From positions 4,948,923 to 5,012,922 of the forward strand of contig OY848922.1 in NCBI GenBank assembly GCA_963693285.1: a DNA stretch of 64,000 nt. The letters are read 5' to 3'. Under the pieces are notes generated by a model. The model saw only the letters and a program-made list of their open reading frames with translations. It was not told where the DNA came from and did no database searches. The translations under genes were made by a program, and so were the position numbers. The stretch comes from Xestospongia muta (Eukaryota > Porifera > Demospongiae > Haplosclerida > Petrosiidae). This document shows, piece by piece, positions 23,918 to 36,100 of this stretch; position 1 is the first letter of the stretch, and each line of letters begins with the position of its first letter.

Positions 23918-24233
23918 ATGCAACACGAGACACCAATGTTTATAAAGCTTGGTCTTCTTCCGGAGCTATTGGGCAAGTGGTACTCTAGGGAGCCAGTAGC
24001 ATCAATCTCATCAACAGGAAACGAACAAGTTGAAGAATGTGCATGTGGAGATGTTATGTTGCTACTGCAGGAAAGAGGAATATGGGGAATTAATGATCTA
24101 TTGTGACAATAACGATTGTTGTATACAATGGTTTCACATAACATGCCTTCAGATTACCACAATTCCAAAGGTTAAATGTTTTTGTCCTGATTGTCAGAGA
24201 AAACCAAATAAAGGCACTAGGATGTTGTTTTAA
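23918..24233 (+). pseudogene. YqaJ-nuclease tail with C-terminal PHD finger, frameshifted
   Basis: The first part reads KLGLLPELLGKWYSREPVAS, a phrase I recognise from the end of YqaJ-like nuclease proteins in cnidarian and sponge elements. After a one-base shift near 24030 a PHD finger follows: CCYCRKEEYGELMIYCDNND, then IQWFHITCL and CFCPDC. This gives the C-x2-C ... C-x4-C ... WFHxxC ... C-x2-C zinc ligands. The end is intact (stop at 24231-24233). The YqaJ body is missing, so it is a fragment. The assignment of the nuclease part rests on memory of a short phrase; the PHD part is firm. Confidence 0.6.
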
Positions 24234-24419
24234 TAATTATTATTATTTTTAAGATTACTGTTGTTTGATAACATGCATTAATTTAATTAAATAAAACAAC
24301 TGATTCACAGGAATTGCACAATACACAACAAACAACAACTACTTTATTTACAGTGCTAGTGTCTTCCTCCTCATTACACATAATGAAGTGTTCACTTTAA
24401 GATAGTATTTTGCCTGACT

Positions 24420-24922
24420 AGGCCAATTACTCTTTCGACATCAATACAGACATGAGATAGTTGAGAAGAGATATCCACATCAGCTTTGCTCAGCTGTTCT
24501 TTTCCTCGAGTAAAGGAGGTAGTTTCACTACAGCAGAGTAAAGGCCAGCACTATCATGTATATTAAAACCCCTATCTGCCAAAACTATATCACCTAGTAG
24601 TAGGTTCTCTAAAATGCCTGTTTTCTGTCAGATGTATATCTGAAATCCTACCTCCCCATCCTTTAGATATAAATGGACCACACCTTATAAGAGTAGTCCA
24701 TAAATGGACTACTCTTATAAAGAATTTGGCAGTGTTGTAGTGCTTGTAATTAGACCAAGTTTGAGCTCTGGCTTTCAAGTTAGTGGGTCTTTCCATGAAA
24801 ACTTCAAAACAGTCTATAATCACAACACATTTTCCAAAGCTCTTTCTGAATTCCATAGGCTGAGTCCGTACCAGTTCTCCTCTATCTGTCCATTTAACAA
24901 GAGGACCCAATCGAATATACAA
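24420..24922 (-). pseudogene. DDE_Tnp_4 transposase fragment
   Basis: Minus strand. It includes [55 protein letters not shown], then after frame breaks [17 protein letters not shown] and QLSHVCIDVERVIGL. The aspartates in IIDCFE and LADRGF match the DDE catalytic spots of the DDE_Tnp_4 family. A 36-bp hairpin (24685-24720) replaces the normal loop between FFI and FISKGWGG, and another frameshift follows. A further minus-strand frame ending near 25040 (MAEDSQSDISSRYSS...) may be its N-terminus. Confidence 0.65.
24685..24720. repeat. Perfect 17-bp inverted repeat with 2-nt loop
   Basis: Arms ttataagagtagtccat and atggactactcttataa around aa. It lies inside the DDE_Tnp_4 remnant and looks like a template-switch mutation. 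Confidence 0.9.
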
Positions 24923-25510
24923 TATATCAATATATACAATATATACAATATATCAATATACATGATAGTGCTTAATATAGAACAACTATGTTCTCAGAGC
25001 CTTCCTCGAGGTCAGATTCCACACACAAAGCAGGGTCACTGCTTTCGATCATATCGAAGGAAGAAGAAGAGTAGAAGAGGCTTGATATGCTGGAATACCG
25101 ACTAGATATATCGCTTTGAGAGTCTTCAGCCATTACTTTGCACCTAGCAATGCTAGCATTCGTTCCCCTTGTGACGTCACAAGTGAGCCCCACCCTACTA
25201 GGAAGAACATTGCAATCTCAGAAGAAGCCTTTAAAGAGCTTCGAAAAGAAGCTTGCTTTTAACAGTGATAACAATTTTTAAAAATTATTATAATATTTTT
25301 AGGGTGAATTGCATATGTCAAAGATAACATTTATGCAAAAAAAAATATTTTTGAATTTTGGCATGTCCCCCCCTTTAAAGATCCTGTTTCTTTTAAAAGG
25401 ATCCCTGATGCCTCAGATATACTAAATTTCACAGACATTTCTATTACACTCGTTTTTTCACACTCATTTTTTCACGTGGCATTAATATAACATTAATTAT
25501 TAATAAATCA

Positions 25511-26766
25511 TTAATAATTATCATTAATAATTATTAATTTATTACCGTAGCGCTTAATAAAAAAGAGTTCTGACCAAGATAAATGTGTGCGCTTAACAAA
25601 CAGTATGCGCTTAATAACCATATGCTGTCTCCACAGAAAAAGGCTTCCACCATACCTCGAGGCCTCTTTTGGTTCAGGGCAGAAGGAAGTCCTTTGCGAT
25701 TGCTCTGGACCATGCCTGGATATAATCAACAATAAGTACAAGGTACAGGATGTAGACATAGAAATACCTGTTACAGTAATTCCCTTCCTCTTTAGCTCAG
25801 TTGCTATGAGAGGGCTATTATAAAATCTATCTAGGTATACATCATACCCCTTATCCTCAAGTCCATCCACCAGTGTAAGGACAACTCTGGCTGTGTGGGG
25901 TAGCTCAGGTCCTACAGGCTCTGTTGTCCGTCCATAGCATATGGCTACCTTATAAAGGTAGCCAGACACACTGTCAGCAAGTACAAATGCCTTTATACCC
26001 CAAGGAGTTAGTTTACCTTTGAGGTACTGTCGAAAAGTAACCCTGCCTTTGAAGGCAATCGCTGACTCATCAATAGCTACATGTTGTGAAAGAGTGTAGG
26101 ATGATTGAAATGCTGGAACTAGATGGTCAAGTAATGGCTCATATCAATATCACAGCTACAAAACCCTTCATTTCATCTATTGTCACTAGACGCCAGCTTC
26201 TGTACAATGAGCCACGCTTTATCTATAAGCAAGAGGTATGTTAGAGTAACTAATTGTTTATTACTACTTACCTGCATACAACCAATCTTCTTAGCAGCAT
26301 ACTTATTGGTATTATACACAAGAAATTGCCACAAAGCATCAAGAAGAATAGAGAAAAACAATCTTCTGGTGACTGAACAGATGGATATATGTTACTACCA
26401 GACGACTGAGTAAATAAGATATAGCTAGGCTCTGTGTCATCTATATTTGGAATGAAAAACTACTTAGCTACTACACAACTTATCAGCTCCTACTACTATC
26501 CAATGATAATCAGTTACTGTGACACCAATACCTCTGCCTCTCCCAATACCTCTTCCTCTACCTCTTCCTCTGACAGCACTTCTTCCTCTCACAACACCTC
26601 TTCTTATCCCAGGACCTATTCCTATTCTAGTACCTCCCACTTCTGCAGTATGATTTGTCTCATCATTTACATTCTCTTCATCTTGCTCATCCTCAAAGCT
26701 TTCACTCTCTTCACTATCAACACTATCACTATCATCAAATTCACTATCACAAAAATCCTCTCCCAA
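25511..26766 (-). pseudogene. piggyBac-type transposase (copy B), broken
   Basis: Minus strand. The N-terminus from 26766 is acidic (MGEDFCDSEFDDSDSVDSEE) and then Arg-Gly rich (RGRGRGRGIGRG). The central part at 26100-25760 reads HVAIDESAIAFKGR, TPWGIKAFVLADSVSGYLYK and YDVYLDRFYNSPLIATELKR. These are the DDE_Tnp_1_7 blocks with aspartates in AIDES and YLDRF. After KGITVTG the frame shifts (NRKGLP... word in another frame) and is cut near 25600. A stop and a break lie between 26120 and 26170. It is on the coding strand of gene 1, inside the intron between exons 4 and 5. Confidence 0.8.
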
Positions 26767-26871
26767 TACATGTTGGGCGGGACCATAAATAACTAATAAA
26801 CAAAGGAGGAATTTCTCGTTGATAAAAAAACAAAGGTTAGTTGAAAAAAACAGTCTACTAATGTAATGTCA

Positions 26872-26989
26872 CAAATTTGTGACAATTGTCTCAATTAATA
26901 GTACATGTGTGTCATGGATTTGTGTCAATTGTCTCCCTTAAATGTACTGATATGTCTCAAATTTGTGACAATTGTCCCATAAGGGTTAA
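26872..26989 (-). mobile_element. piggyBac 5' terminus with TTAA site and subterminal repeats
   Basis: Read on the minus strand, TTAA (26986-26989) is followed by CCCTTATGGGACAATTGTCA. The word GACAATTGTC/GACAATTGAC with CACAAAT recurs three times within 110 bp. TTAA is the usual piggyBac target, and the element's N-terminal coding starts about 200 bp inside, so this is most likely the left end of the copy at 25511-26766. The opposite end is not found. Confidence 0.6.
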
Positions 26990-27321
26990 ACAACAATCAC
27001 ACTTGAGAAATTTACAAGCAGGCTTGTTTATGAATTTGAACCGTAAATATATGTACATATTAATATTTCTATTTACTTAGCAATGACAGTTTCTATCTCT
27101 TTATAAGCTCAATATAACATGATGTTATTTCAACAAGTTTATAACACTACAAAGAAATAATAGGAGAAATGGATTTCAAAAGAAAAGTTAAGAGTGATCA
27201 TTTCATGACACTTTACATTTACATAATATGTACTAGACTTTTATTGTTTGTTTTATATACATTAAATAGAACAGAGCGTAAAATAGAAGCTTCATTAATA
27301 TGCTTACATATATATACCGAC

Positions 27322-27420
27322 CTTAGTAGTATGGTGGATGTTCACACCATGCTGAAGTAACAAAGTAACAACATCTGTTTTGCCATTTGCTGCTGCTGCT
27401 ATCAGTGGACTCCATCCATC
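27322..27420 (-). CDS. Gene 1 exon 4: ankyrin repeat 3
   Basis: A 33-codon phase-0 exon, ag/GATGGA to ACTAAG/gtcggt. It reads DGWSPLIAAAANGKTDVVTL and then an LLLQHGVNIHHTTK end. This is a clear ankyrin repeat (G-x-S/T-P-L, ANG, DVV, LLL, HG). A roughly 6.6-kb intron full of transposon remnants separates it from the next recognisable exon at 20729. The donor gtcggt is weaker than those of neighbouring exons. Confidence 0.9.
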
Positions 27421-28858
27421 CTACAATTAATAAGAACAAAATGTAATTAGAGACATACATTAAGTATTAATTTTTAATTATATGTTATTATATTTAACAT
27501 TATGTACATGTTCATGTACATAACATGTACTTGATATACTGGTCAATTAAGGACTGGGTATACTCACTTTTTAAAGATTTTAAATGATATATGCAATATG
27601 ATAAAATTGGGAAAAAGAATGATCATTTCATAAAAACTAAGAAATTGTTAATTCTTAGTCTCAAAGTTGAGTGACTATTGTGGACTTGTTATATTTTATT
27701 GCATATTACAAGCACTATCTTAATCAACTCCTAAAATGTAATAGAAAAGCCTTTCCTGCATTCCTTAAAGTATACTAATATTTACACAATATTAATATCA
27801 GAGACAGTAAACATCGTTATCTGTTAGCTTAGATTGAAGGAAAGGATTAGAGAAAGTATTTCCTGAATATAGGTGAAATAGTACTTTTGCCAGGTTTACA
27901 TCAATCACTCATAATGGCAACAGTAAATGACTTCAATTCCTTCCAATCAGGAATGAGTTACCAGGTTATATCATATGTAATGAGATCAATAAACCTCATT
28001 GAAAACCTCCAAAAGAAATGCAGGTTTATACTTAAAATATGCACTATCAAAAAACAGCCATCGTATGAGTTCAAATTGTCACATGATCACTTTATGATGT
28101 CATAAAAGCTCTGATCATAATGTTACTATTTCATCATAATAAACTATATAGTATTCATCAACAATAGTAGTACAATTCAAATATTGTACATTAGTGGTTA
28201 TCAGTATATACAATGTAACACTAATGACAAAGAAAAACAAAACCATATTTTATAAAACATTCTAAGACTCTTTTGAAGACACTATTGATGCTGTAAGGGA
28301 CTGGATTATTAATGATTTAGAGTACTGTGATTTCTTGATTGCTATGTGCATCAGTGACTCAAAATACTCCATTGATCTCAACACGTACATAATATTATTG
28401 TCAATTCAAAATAACATAATTACAATTTTTTTATTCAATTCCTCATGATTGTTGTAGCCATTGGTAATTTTTATTTTCTTATTATAGGTTTTTAGTAAAT
28501 GTTACAATGTGATTATAGGAAACTATATATGATAGGTAGTACACAGTGGACTGATGTGTATAATATATACAGATTTTATGAGATATGAGATATCATATGA
28601 ATAGATACTTATAGATAAAAGGTATATTTTAACTACAACATACTCAAATGATCTCCAGTATCAAATCTGCATCTGCAAACAACAATATGTCTATCGTGGC
28701 TAAGTAAATGCCCATGCTTGACACAAAATTATGTCTATCACATATAATTTATTAGTACTGTGATAATTATGTAGTTATTTAAAATAATCTGCTTCTATTA
28801 ATTAAAAAAAAGGTAATATTGTAATGTTTACATTCATTGATGTCTCATATCATGTAAA
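27421..28858. other. Gene 1 intron, no feature recognised
   Basis: AT-rich intron sequence between exons 3 and 4; only short chance frames. Confidence 0.5.
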
Positions 28859-29350
28859 TATACTGTATAGGTTTTTTTTTCGAGGGGGGGGGGGCAAAAT
28901 TGTCTTGGATGACGTCCAAAAATTTTGTTGGTTCGTGGTAAAAATTTCGTTGTCGAGCGATCTAGTCTAAACCAGACCCTTATACACATGGTGTACAAAT
29001 GGCATACTTTGCCATTCAAGCCATGATATGAGACTACCACCAGTACAAACGGACCTGGGATGCTAAATTTGGGAAACAACTTGAGTGCCAGAGAGAAACG
29101 AGTTGGCAGCTGCAATTAAGTTGATGGTACAGATTATGCTAATAAGCCATGAGGATAGGGTAGGTTGTTCTTTTCCCTCTTGAAGTATTGAAAGAAGGCC
29201 ATACTGAATCTAAGACTCGTTGATCAACAACGTGATAACATGCATGCAACCACGTGTATGTATGAATGGGCATGGCACATTGCATCTAATTAAGTTTTGT
29301 GGGTAAATATTTCATGTTTTGTTTCTCAACCACAAAAACCAAACAATACA
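28859..29350 (+). mobile_element. TIR element (MITE-like) with HIRAN-like fragment (copy 1)
   Basis: Left end tactgtataggttttttttt and a G run followed by gcaaaattgtc. It matches the reversed right end of the element at 58776-59413. The plus strand includes YHQYKRTWDAKFGKQLECQRE-type coding. The right end (tgggtaaatatttcatgttt...) matches the reversed left part of the other copy but decays near 29350. The HIRAN-like reading is shared by both copies, though each has frame breaks. Confidence 0.5.
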
Positions 29351-29678
29351 TTTGCTGTACAACAGGGGGTGTGGTCAGACAGTGTGTCTCAATATATAGC
29401 AGGTATATTATTATATCTATAGTACCACATAGTACACAGTCTACATAATTGTGTATTGAAAATATAGTAGTTATGTATTGTGTATACATATCAATGTCTA
29501 ATATGTAAGCAGTTACAAATTAGTAATAAAAAATTATAACGATAGTCAAAACAATACAAATCATATGTCACATATAGAAAGAATAGCTAGAGAGAAAACT
29601 AAATAAAGTAATAATTATTACTATCATATTATATTGATACTACTACTGTGAACCATGCTTAAAGGACACTGTGAATTA

Positions 29679-29945
29679 ACCCTTTAGTAACGAAGGTTGC
29701 ATATTTCTAAGATTTAATGCATAGGCATTAACGAGGAAGGTTACAAATCTTCGACTAAAAATACCCTGGTATATTTATTAAGAATGCTCGTCATAGTAAT
29801 TAACATAGAAGAGGAGAACACTAATAAAATGTTTACATTATGGAAAGTGGATACTGTATCATTTGGATCGTTCTAAGTAGGTTAATGATTTTGATGAAGA
29901 AGATGACTTAGAATATGAAGTAATGGACACTTTTAACAATAAAAG
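29679..29945 (+). mobile_element. Possible piggyBac 5' remnant
   Basis: TTAACCCTTTAGTAACGAAGG, then about 200 bp later an acidic frame NDFDEEDDLEYEVMDTFNNK ending at a possible donor. TTAA-CCC terminus plus acidic start is the typical beginning of piggyBac-like elements. Nothing of the core follows. Confidence 0.4.
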
Positions 29946-30293
29946 GTAAAGTATAAAATTATAAACACACAGAGTAGTTATAATAATACAGAAATGTTTC
30001 ATGGGTGAGTTTTAAACTTTTGCGAAAAGAACAGCTTCGACACTGATAACCTCATGAAAATTTCACAAAACAATTCACCTAACCAATGTAGTATTAGAAG
30101 GCTTAAAACATTTTCGTTTGGAAACTGTTTTGTGACAACACACTAAACTAATTAATTATGATACAGTATATGGGCTTGTGCAATTTCATTGATAAATTGT
30201 TAAAGTAGACACTTTCATACTATGAACACAAGGTTGTATGGTGTCTGATATATAGAGTATTTACACTGTATATCAATATAATAATACACTTAC

Positions 30294-30392
30294 ATCATCA
30301 GGTATATTAGGATCTGCTTTTGATTGCAACAGATATTGAACAATATCTGTGTATCCATAACGTGATGCATACCATATACTAGTAGTCTCGTT
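30294..30392 (-). CDS. Gene 1 exon 3: ankyrin repeat 2
   Basis: A 33-codon phase-0 exon with acceptor tgtag/AACGAG and donor GATGAT/gtaagt. It starts NETTSIWYASRYGYTDIVQY and ends with a KADPNIPDD turn. The pattern xTxxxxAxxxGxxxIVxxLLxxxADPN is a canonical ankyrin repeat with a variant TSIW in place of TPLH. One repeat per exon with matched phase 0 borders makes the exon a self-contained duplication module. Confidence 0.9.
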
Positions 30393-31034
30393 CTACATGT
30401 AATGATAATAGTAATAGTATAATTATTCATCAATATATCCATAGTACAATTATTATACACACACATACACTGATACAAATGTACTTAGATGTATATGACT
30501 ATAATAATAAGTGATAATATTAATAAAATGTATTATAATAATTGTGACCAAGCTTGGAAAAACCACACATGTTGTGCTAAACATTTGAAGAAGCAGTTGC
30601 GTATAAACAGTTGCTACATGGTCAGTTTGTACATGATCATACCAATCATGGTATCAGGGAAGATCAGTCATTAAATATTTAGATTATAAAGTTGGTAAAC
30701 ATCCTGTACAAAATGGCTGCATAGCAAACGCGTATATGCAATTGTTTAGTCAAATTTTTTTGGGTGTAACATTAAATGTTGCACTAAAATGTCTTCACAA
30801 ATAATGTCACAATTATACACGTACATGTGAAATATGACGTCACATATTTAATTTATATCTCATGCAGTAATGTTATCATATTATTAGCTAAATAATATGA
30901 AGTGACAACAAATAGACTGTACACACAGTGAATAATAAATATATATGATATGGTCTAGGAACCAATAACTACACAAAGAAGGAAGAATGCAACTATGTAA
31001 AGCCAGTGTTACATGAACACACTTGCTGTCAATG

Positions 31035-31104
31035 ACCATATAATGATATGTGTAATTATATTCATAGCTGCCATATAATGATATGTGTAATTATATTCAT
31101 AGCA
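31035..31104. repeat. Short tandem repeat, 35 bp x 2
   Basis: catataatgatatgtgtaat followed by tatattcatag, repeated directly once; located in the intron between exons 2 and 3. Confidence 0.85.
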
Positions 31105-31959
31105 AGTCAATCAGATTCATAATTTCACAAGTCTTGAAGCTTCCAAATATGGACATGACCAGAGTACTGTCATTTTTCTAATACGAGTTGGCTTTTTTCA
31201 TGAGAATTACACACTCCTTCCTCCTTTGTGAAGCTATAGGCTCTTACATACTGACTTCAAATGTTTATAAAGCTAGTTACTACTGTATTAACTAAACTGT
31301 CATTGGAAAATATTCTTTGAAATTGTATTACAAAATCAGCTTGAAAAAAATGGCTCTAATACAATGTGAAGGGTCATTAATGAAAAAATTGACCACACCC
31401 AACAATTAAAAAACAATCCGTGAACACTTTAGCACATTTTGTACATCACATCTAAACATTACAACAAATCTACAAGTTGTACTTGATTATAAAATATTAA
31501 TACAATCTAATACTATAATTCATTTTTATTTAAATGTAGTACTGTAATCCAGATGACCATAAGTATGCAGATAAAACAAAAGTAGCTAGGATATCAGATA
31601 AAATTGCCATATTGACTTCAGTAATGACTTTGTGAAAGTTAAACATTCAAGCCCCACCCCTTAGCAATAGAGTAAATTATTTATAATATATGCTGTGTCC
31701 ATTCATTCATATATCTCAAATGTTATATATAAAATGTTTTAACTACATGATTAAACTTTGATAAAGACTTTGTAACACACACACATTAATTTATACTAGG
31801 TTGATTTAAAGGATATATATATTGTGATTATTATTATAATAACTATAACACTTGTATATCATATATGTAATTAATTATGATGATTTGATAATGACAGGAA
31901 CTCCTATCATAAGACAATATCATCTCTGAATAGTACTATATTGTGACACACTTACATAC

Positions 31960-32052
31960 CTCATCTTGTGCATTGACATTTGCTCCTTTTTGTATAGCAT
32001 GTTTCACTTTATCTAGTCGCCCATTAAAAGCAGAGTCAATCAGTTCATTATC
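31960..32052 (-). CDS. Gene 1 exon 2: ankyrin repeat 1
   Basis: A 31-codon phase-0 exon bounded by ag/GATAAT and GATGAG/gtatgt. It begins DNELIDSAFNGRLDKVKHAI and ends in GANVNAQDE. This is a degenerate N-terminal capping repeat: the TPLH core is replaced by ELIDSAF, but the GRLDKVKHAIQKGANVNAQ helix-loop-helix pattern is clear. It is unlike the duplicated repeats farther along the gene, as expected for a cap. It is separated by about 1.1 kb from exon 1 and 1.6 kb from exon 3. Confidence 0.88.
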
Positions 32053-33134
32053 CTAACAAAGATATCAAAGTTAATAAATGTAATATTACACATAAATAAG
32101 ATCATATACAACATAGTTTATAATACAGTAGACATAATATTATAGAAGACATACTATAACAAGAGTACAGTAACTACTAATATAGTACATTGTACTAAGT
32201 ATATGGACATGACCTATATACAAACTGTAGGGTCAAAGTATATACAACTAACAGATTCAATACATTATAAATGCTAAACAAATATAGTCTATAGTTCTAT
32301 GGATAGTTTGACTAAGTTTATTTAATATTCTGTCTAATATGTTGTCTCTGATTGCATACATTTTGTCTAAGTTTATAATTATTGAATTATTTAGAATGAA
32401 GGGATCGGATATACATAATTTTATAACAGTGATATCATTATAACTTCCTTTGTATATCATAGTACTAATACTCAAAAAATACTTCCACTATCAATTATGT
32501 ACTAAACCTCTATGAAGCTTAGAGAAACATAACTAGAGCAAATTGTCTACTATAATTTTAAAAAGAAAGACCCTGATACTATTGTACAGGTAATCTTATT
32601 GCTCTAAATTTATATATCACTGTTAAAATACTTTGGTTGTTTTAACCGCTATAGTCACTAGTCTTAAATGTGTTCTTACTAGATATATACATTGGTAATA
32701 TCAACAACACATACTCGATTACTAATTATTATGGAATTGCACAGTTTAAGAACATGTGTAGTGTGTACGGATTTACTGTTAAACTCCATATTGGCAACCT
32801 TACATGCAATGACACAACAAAGCTACCACAGAATACATAGACTGACACCCATATAATTATATATTATACACAACAAAGCTACCTCATATTACATAGTGGA
32901 AAAAGCATTTACATCTAATCAAAGATATAACTGTAATTTCTCTGTCAATTAACTCCATGACTGTTATGAACTTAAATAGTAATGACAGTAGTAAGATATT
33001 TGCAATTTTGTAGAATGTTATCCTATATTATATGTAACTTAAATTATCATGGATCGTTAGATAACTCAATCAGTTTTACATATAGTGTAGAATTTATTGT
33101 TAATACACAAAATGTTTGTTAAAAGCTAACTTAC

Positions 33135-33158
33135 CAATTTTTGTTGAGATTTAACCAT
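33135..33158 (-). CDS. Gene 1 exon 1: start exon of ankyrin-repeat gene
   Basis: An 8-codon start exon reading MVKSQQKL, followed by a strong donor (gtaagt). An in-frame TGA lies two codons upstream of the ATG, which supports this as the true start. Translation continues in phase 0 into the ankyrin exon at 32052. The residues form no recognisable signal peptide, so the protein is probably cytoplasmic. The promoter should lie just to the right of 33.2 kb, but I see no clear core element there. The exon is short and I assign it by splice site, frame and upstream stop only; transcript data could move the start. Confidence 0.7.
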
Positions 33159-36100
33159 TATTCAAGTCATTTAGAACACTCCACTCTCCTTCTTAGACAA
33201 ATCTAACATAAAGGATTAACTGTTGACTCAATTTACTAAGCTATATACTGCTCTATTGCACTCTTAATGATGTCACCTACTAATATAGAAAATACAATAA
33301 ACACAATAATCTATTACAATAAAAGGACGTACAGATGTGTACAATATATACTATGTATGTTCGAGTTGAGAAGACCCACACAGAGATATAAATAACTTTG
33401 CTGTTTTACGTGCCATTTACATGGCACTTGCACCAATCGATTCTGCGTGCAATTCCGCATTTTATATATAATTTGGCTCTCTAGTGCTACGAGAAAGTAG
33501 CAAACTATAAAACTCCATACATTTTCAATGGCATACCTTCGTCATACTTCAAATACAACACCTTCAAGGATTTTAATAAATAATAATTCTCTCCTTGAAA
33601 AATCAGCTTTCTTTTACATGGCAATTTAAATTACAGTTCTAATTATATGATCAGATGTTCTATTACAACAATTATTATTATTTAAATAATAATCAGGTTT
33701 TGTCTTTTGCGATTTAAGGCAGCTATAAAGCCACTGTGGTTCAAAAAACACTTTTAACAAATATTTCATCAAGTTAAACAACTGGCCTATTCTCTTGAAG
33801 GTTCTTTATTATTTGATGAAGGTAAGTATGCCTCTGTTCAATAATGTGAGGTTGTTCCTAGTAGTGTTATCTGTCATCCACTCTCTTATGTCTATACCTG
33901 TACTACAATAGTCATAGACATTTGCAACAACCTCCTTTGTTTGTGACCTAAGTCTCTTTCACTTTGGTATCTTCATGAACATGAGGGAAAACTTGTTGTG
34001 TTCACATTACATGCATGTGAACAAATAATGAATAAAAGTAAAATTTACTTCAGCGGTAATTGCATATAATAGGTGAGGAAATACCCCACCTTACATTCCA
34101 TGCATAAAACACTTTTTTTTTAATAAGGGGCTCTTCTCAACTTGGACATATTATAAGTATTAAAGAATGAGTAATATCTTGATACTTGAGTTGATACTAA
34201 TGACAATTTTAATTAACATCACGATAGATGACTTAATAAACATGTATAAATAGAAAGCAAGTTAAACAAAGACAATTATGTTTTGCTATTGTCATCAACA
34301 GGACTTGATCTTTATTAATATTTCAATGGTATCTATCATAATATAGTATTTATACTGTGTATCATATCAGTGAGGTATGTAAATTACACATAGGTACATT
34401 TTCAATATGTATATTAAAGACATTTCCTTACTCACTGTAGTCATTGATAAACAGTCACTTTAGTTATAGTTAATATAACGACCAAAACATTCAAAGATAC
34501 AATATTTAAGTCATACTAGAGGTTTTAGATAAAATGTAAAATTTAAACAATATACTGTACTGATTTCAGTCACCTCTTAATCCTCTGTCATAAGTCTATA
34601 CAAGTTATTAGTAATACTTACCTATTTGCTCTGTTATAACAAGAAAAAAGAGAGTCTTTAAAGCGAAAGAGCTGAGCCACTCTCAGAAAGATTTAATTAA
34701 CAGCCTATTTGAATGTTTTAAATTATTATGACGTCATTAATCATGTTAATTAAGTGTAATAAAACTGTAATAACATTTTTTGAGACTCGTAGATAAGAAA
34801 ATTAAATAACAACAAATATTACGTTGTTTAGAAATTTAGTTATAAGTTTTTAGTTTCTGGTTACTTCTCCACAGTCTTTTATCTCACCTACATGTAAAAT
34901 AGTGAAATGATATACTTAATATAATAAATTCTTACCATATCTTGGTATATTAATACTATCATTGATGATATGTTTAAATATTATTATACATAATGTATGT
35001 CACCATGTTATAGATCATATGATCTCATTACTTTGATTACATCATATAATGTGTTACTAAATGAATGAATAATCATATATTACAAAATGGATAAGAGATA
35101 AATACATGATTCTTATATAAATAGAAAAAGTGAATTAATGGATGAATAGTGTACATTAAGAAATGGATGAATGGTTGGAGTAGGATGGATGAATTAAAAG
35201 TAATTAATGACTTTGACATTGTCAGCTTAAAACAAAACTTGAAGAATTGAGTATTATAAATAAGTATTAGACAATGTTAACATAACATACTGTGCCATAT
35301 ACCATATATTATGATGATAATAGGTAGGGTACAAGTGTTGCCAGTTAAGAAACTGCACGTCATATGTCACATCTAATATTCTTATTAACACCATAAGGTG
35401 TAGCTGTATAGAAGAATTACCTAGTATAATTGAAAAAATGACATCATTTATATTAAAGTATTTCCTTATGTTAATAAAAATAATAATATAACATACTGTA
35501 TAATACAATATAATATAATGCAATATATTCAGCAAGAGTACAATAATTAAAGTATGGATGTAAACCTCATTTAATAGTTACTTACAATATTAAATTATTA
35601 CTTAACATAGAGACGGCTTGATATAGATATCAATACCTTAGTACATTGACTCCTTAAGGATAAATTAATAATAATAGTTATTATTGTGATATGTCATTAT
35701 GCCCTTCATTACATTCTAAGGAAATGGATAATTTTGACATAAAATGTTGTTATGTATTCTCTTAAAATTATTTTGTCAGTAGCATCTTATATAACATTGT
35801 TATATTTATCATTTAATTCTAGGTAAAGGTCAATGAGTGTATTTGTTAGATTCCTATAGATGTAGGTTCATATCATTAACTCATTATAATTTGTTTATAC
35901 TTTCACAATGTCCTATCAATTAAAAAAAAACATAATATAATGTAATACAATATATTTGACATTTTAAAATTATATTTAAATGGTTAAACCATTGTCTAGT
36001 ATGTCAATTGACAGTATATACATAAATACTTGTTTCCTTGTGTTTACTTAGATTGACTAAGTTTTGGATCATTAATAAGGAATGCAATTAGCATTTATAA

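Larger units (their letters stand above)
23803..25180. mobile_element. DNA transposon remnant: PHD gene plus DDE_Tnp_4 gene, convergent
   Basis: About 1.4 kb bounded by the palindrome TGACGTCAC at both ends. Just inside each end, in inverted orientation, are matching words GTTGCTAGG (23836-23844) and CCTAGCAA (25143-25150). Inside are a plus-strand nuclease tail/PHD remnant and a minus-strand DDE transposase remnant, facing each other. The two-gene layout and matched ends suggest a single decayed element of the DDE_Tnp_4 (Harbinger-related) kind. No target-site duplication was confirmed. Confidence 0.55.

Noticed and set aside
26434..26796. Plus-strand Ser/Thr-rich frame (STSSSDSTSSS)
   Set aside because: It is the antisense shadow of the acidic and Arg-Gly-rich N-terminus of the piggyBac remnant.
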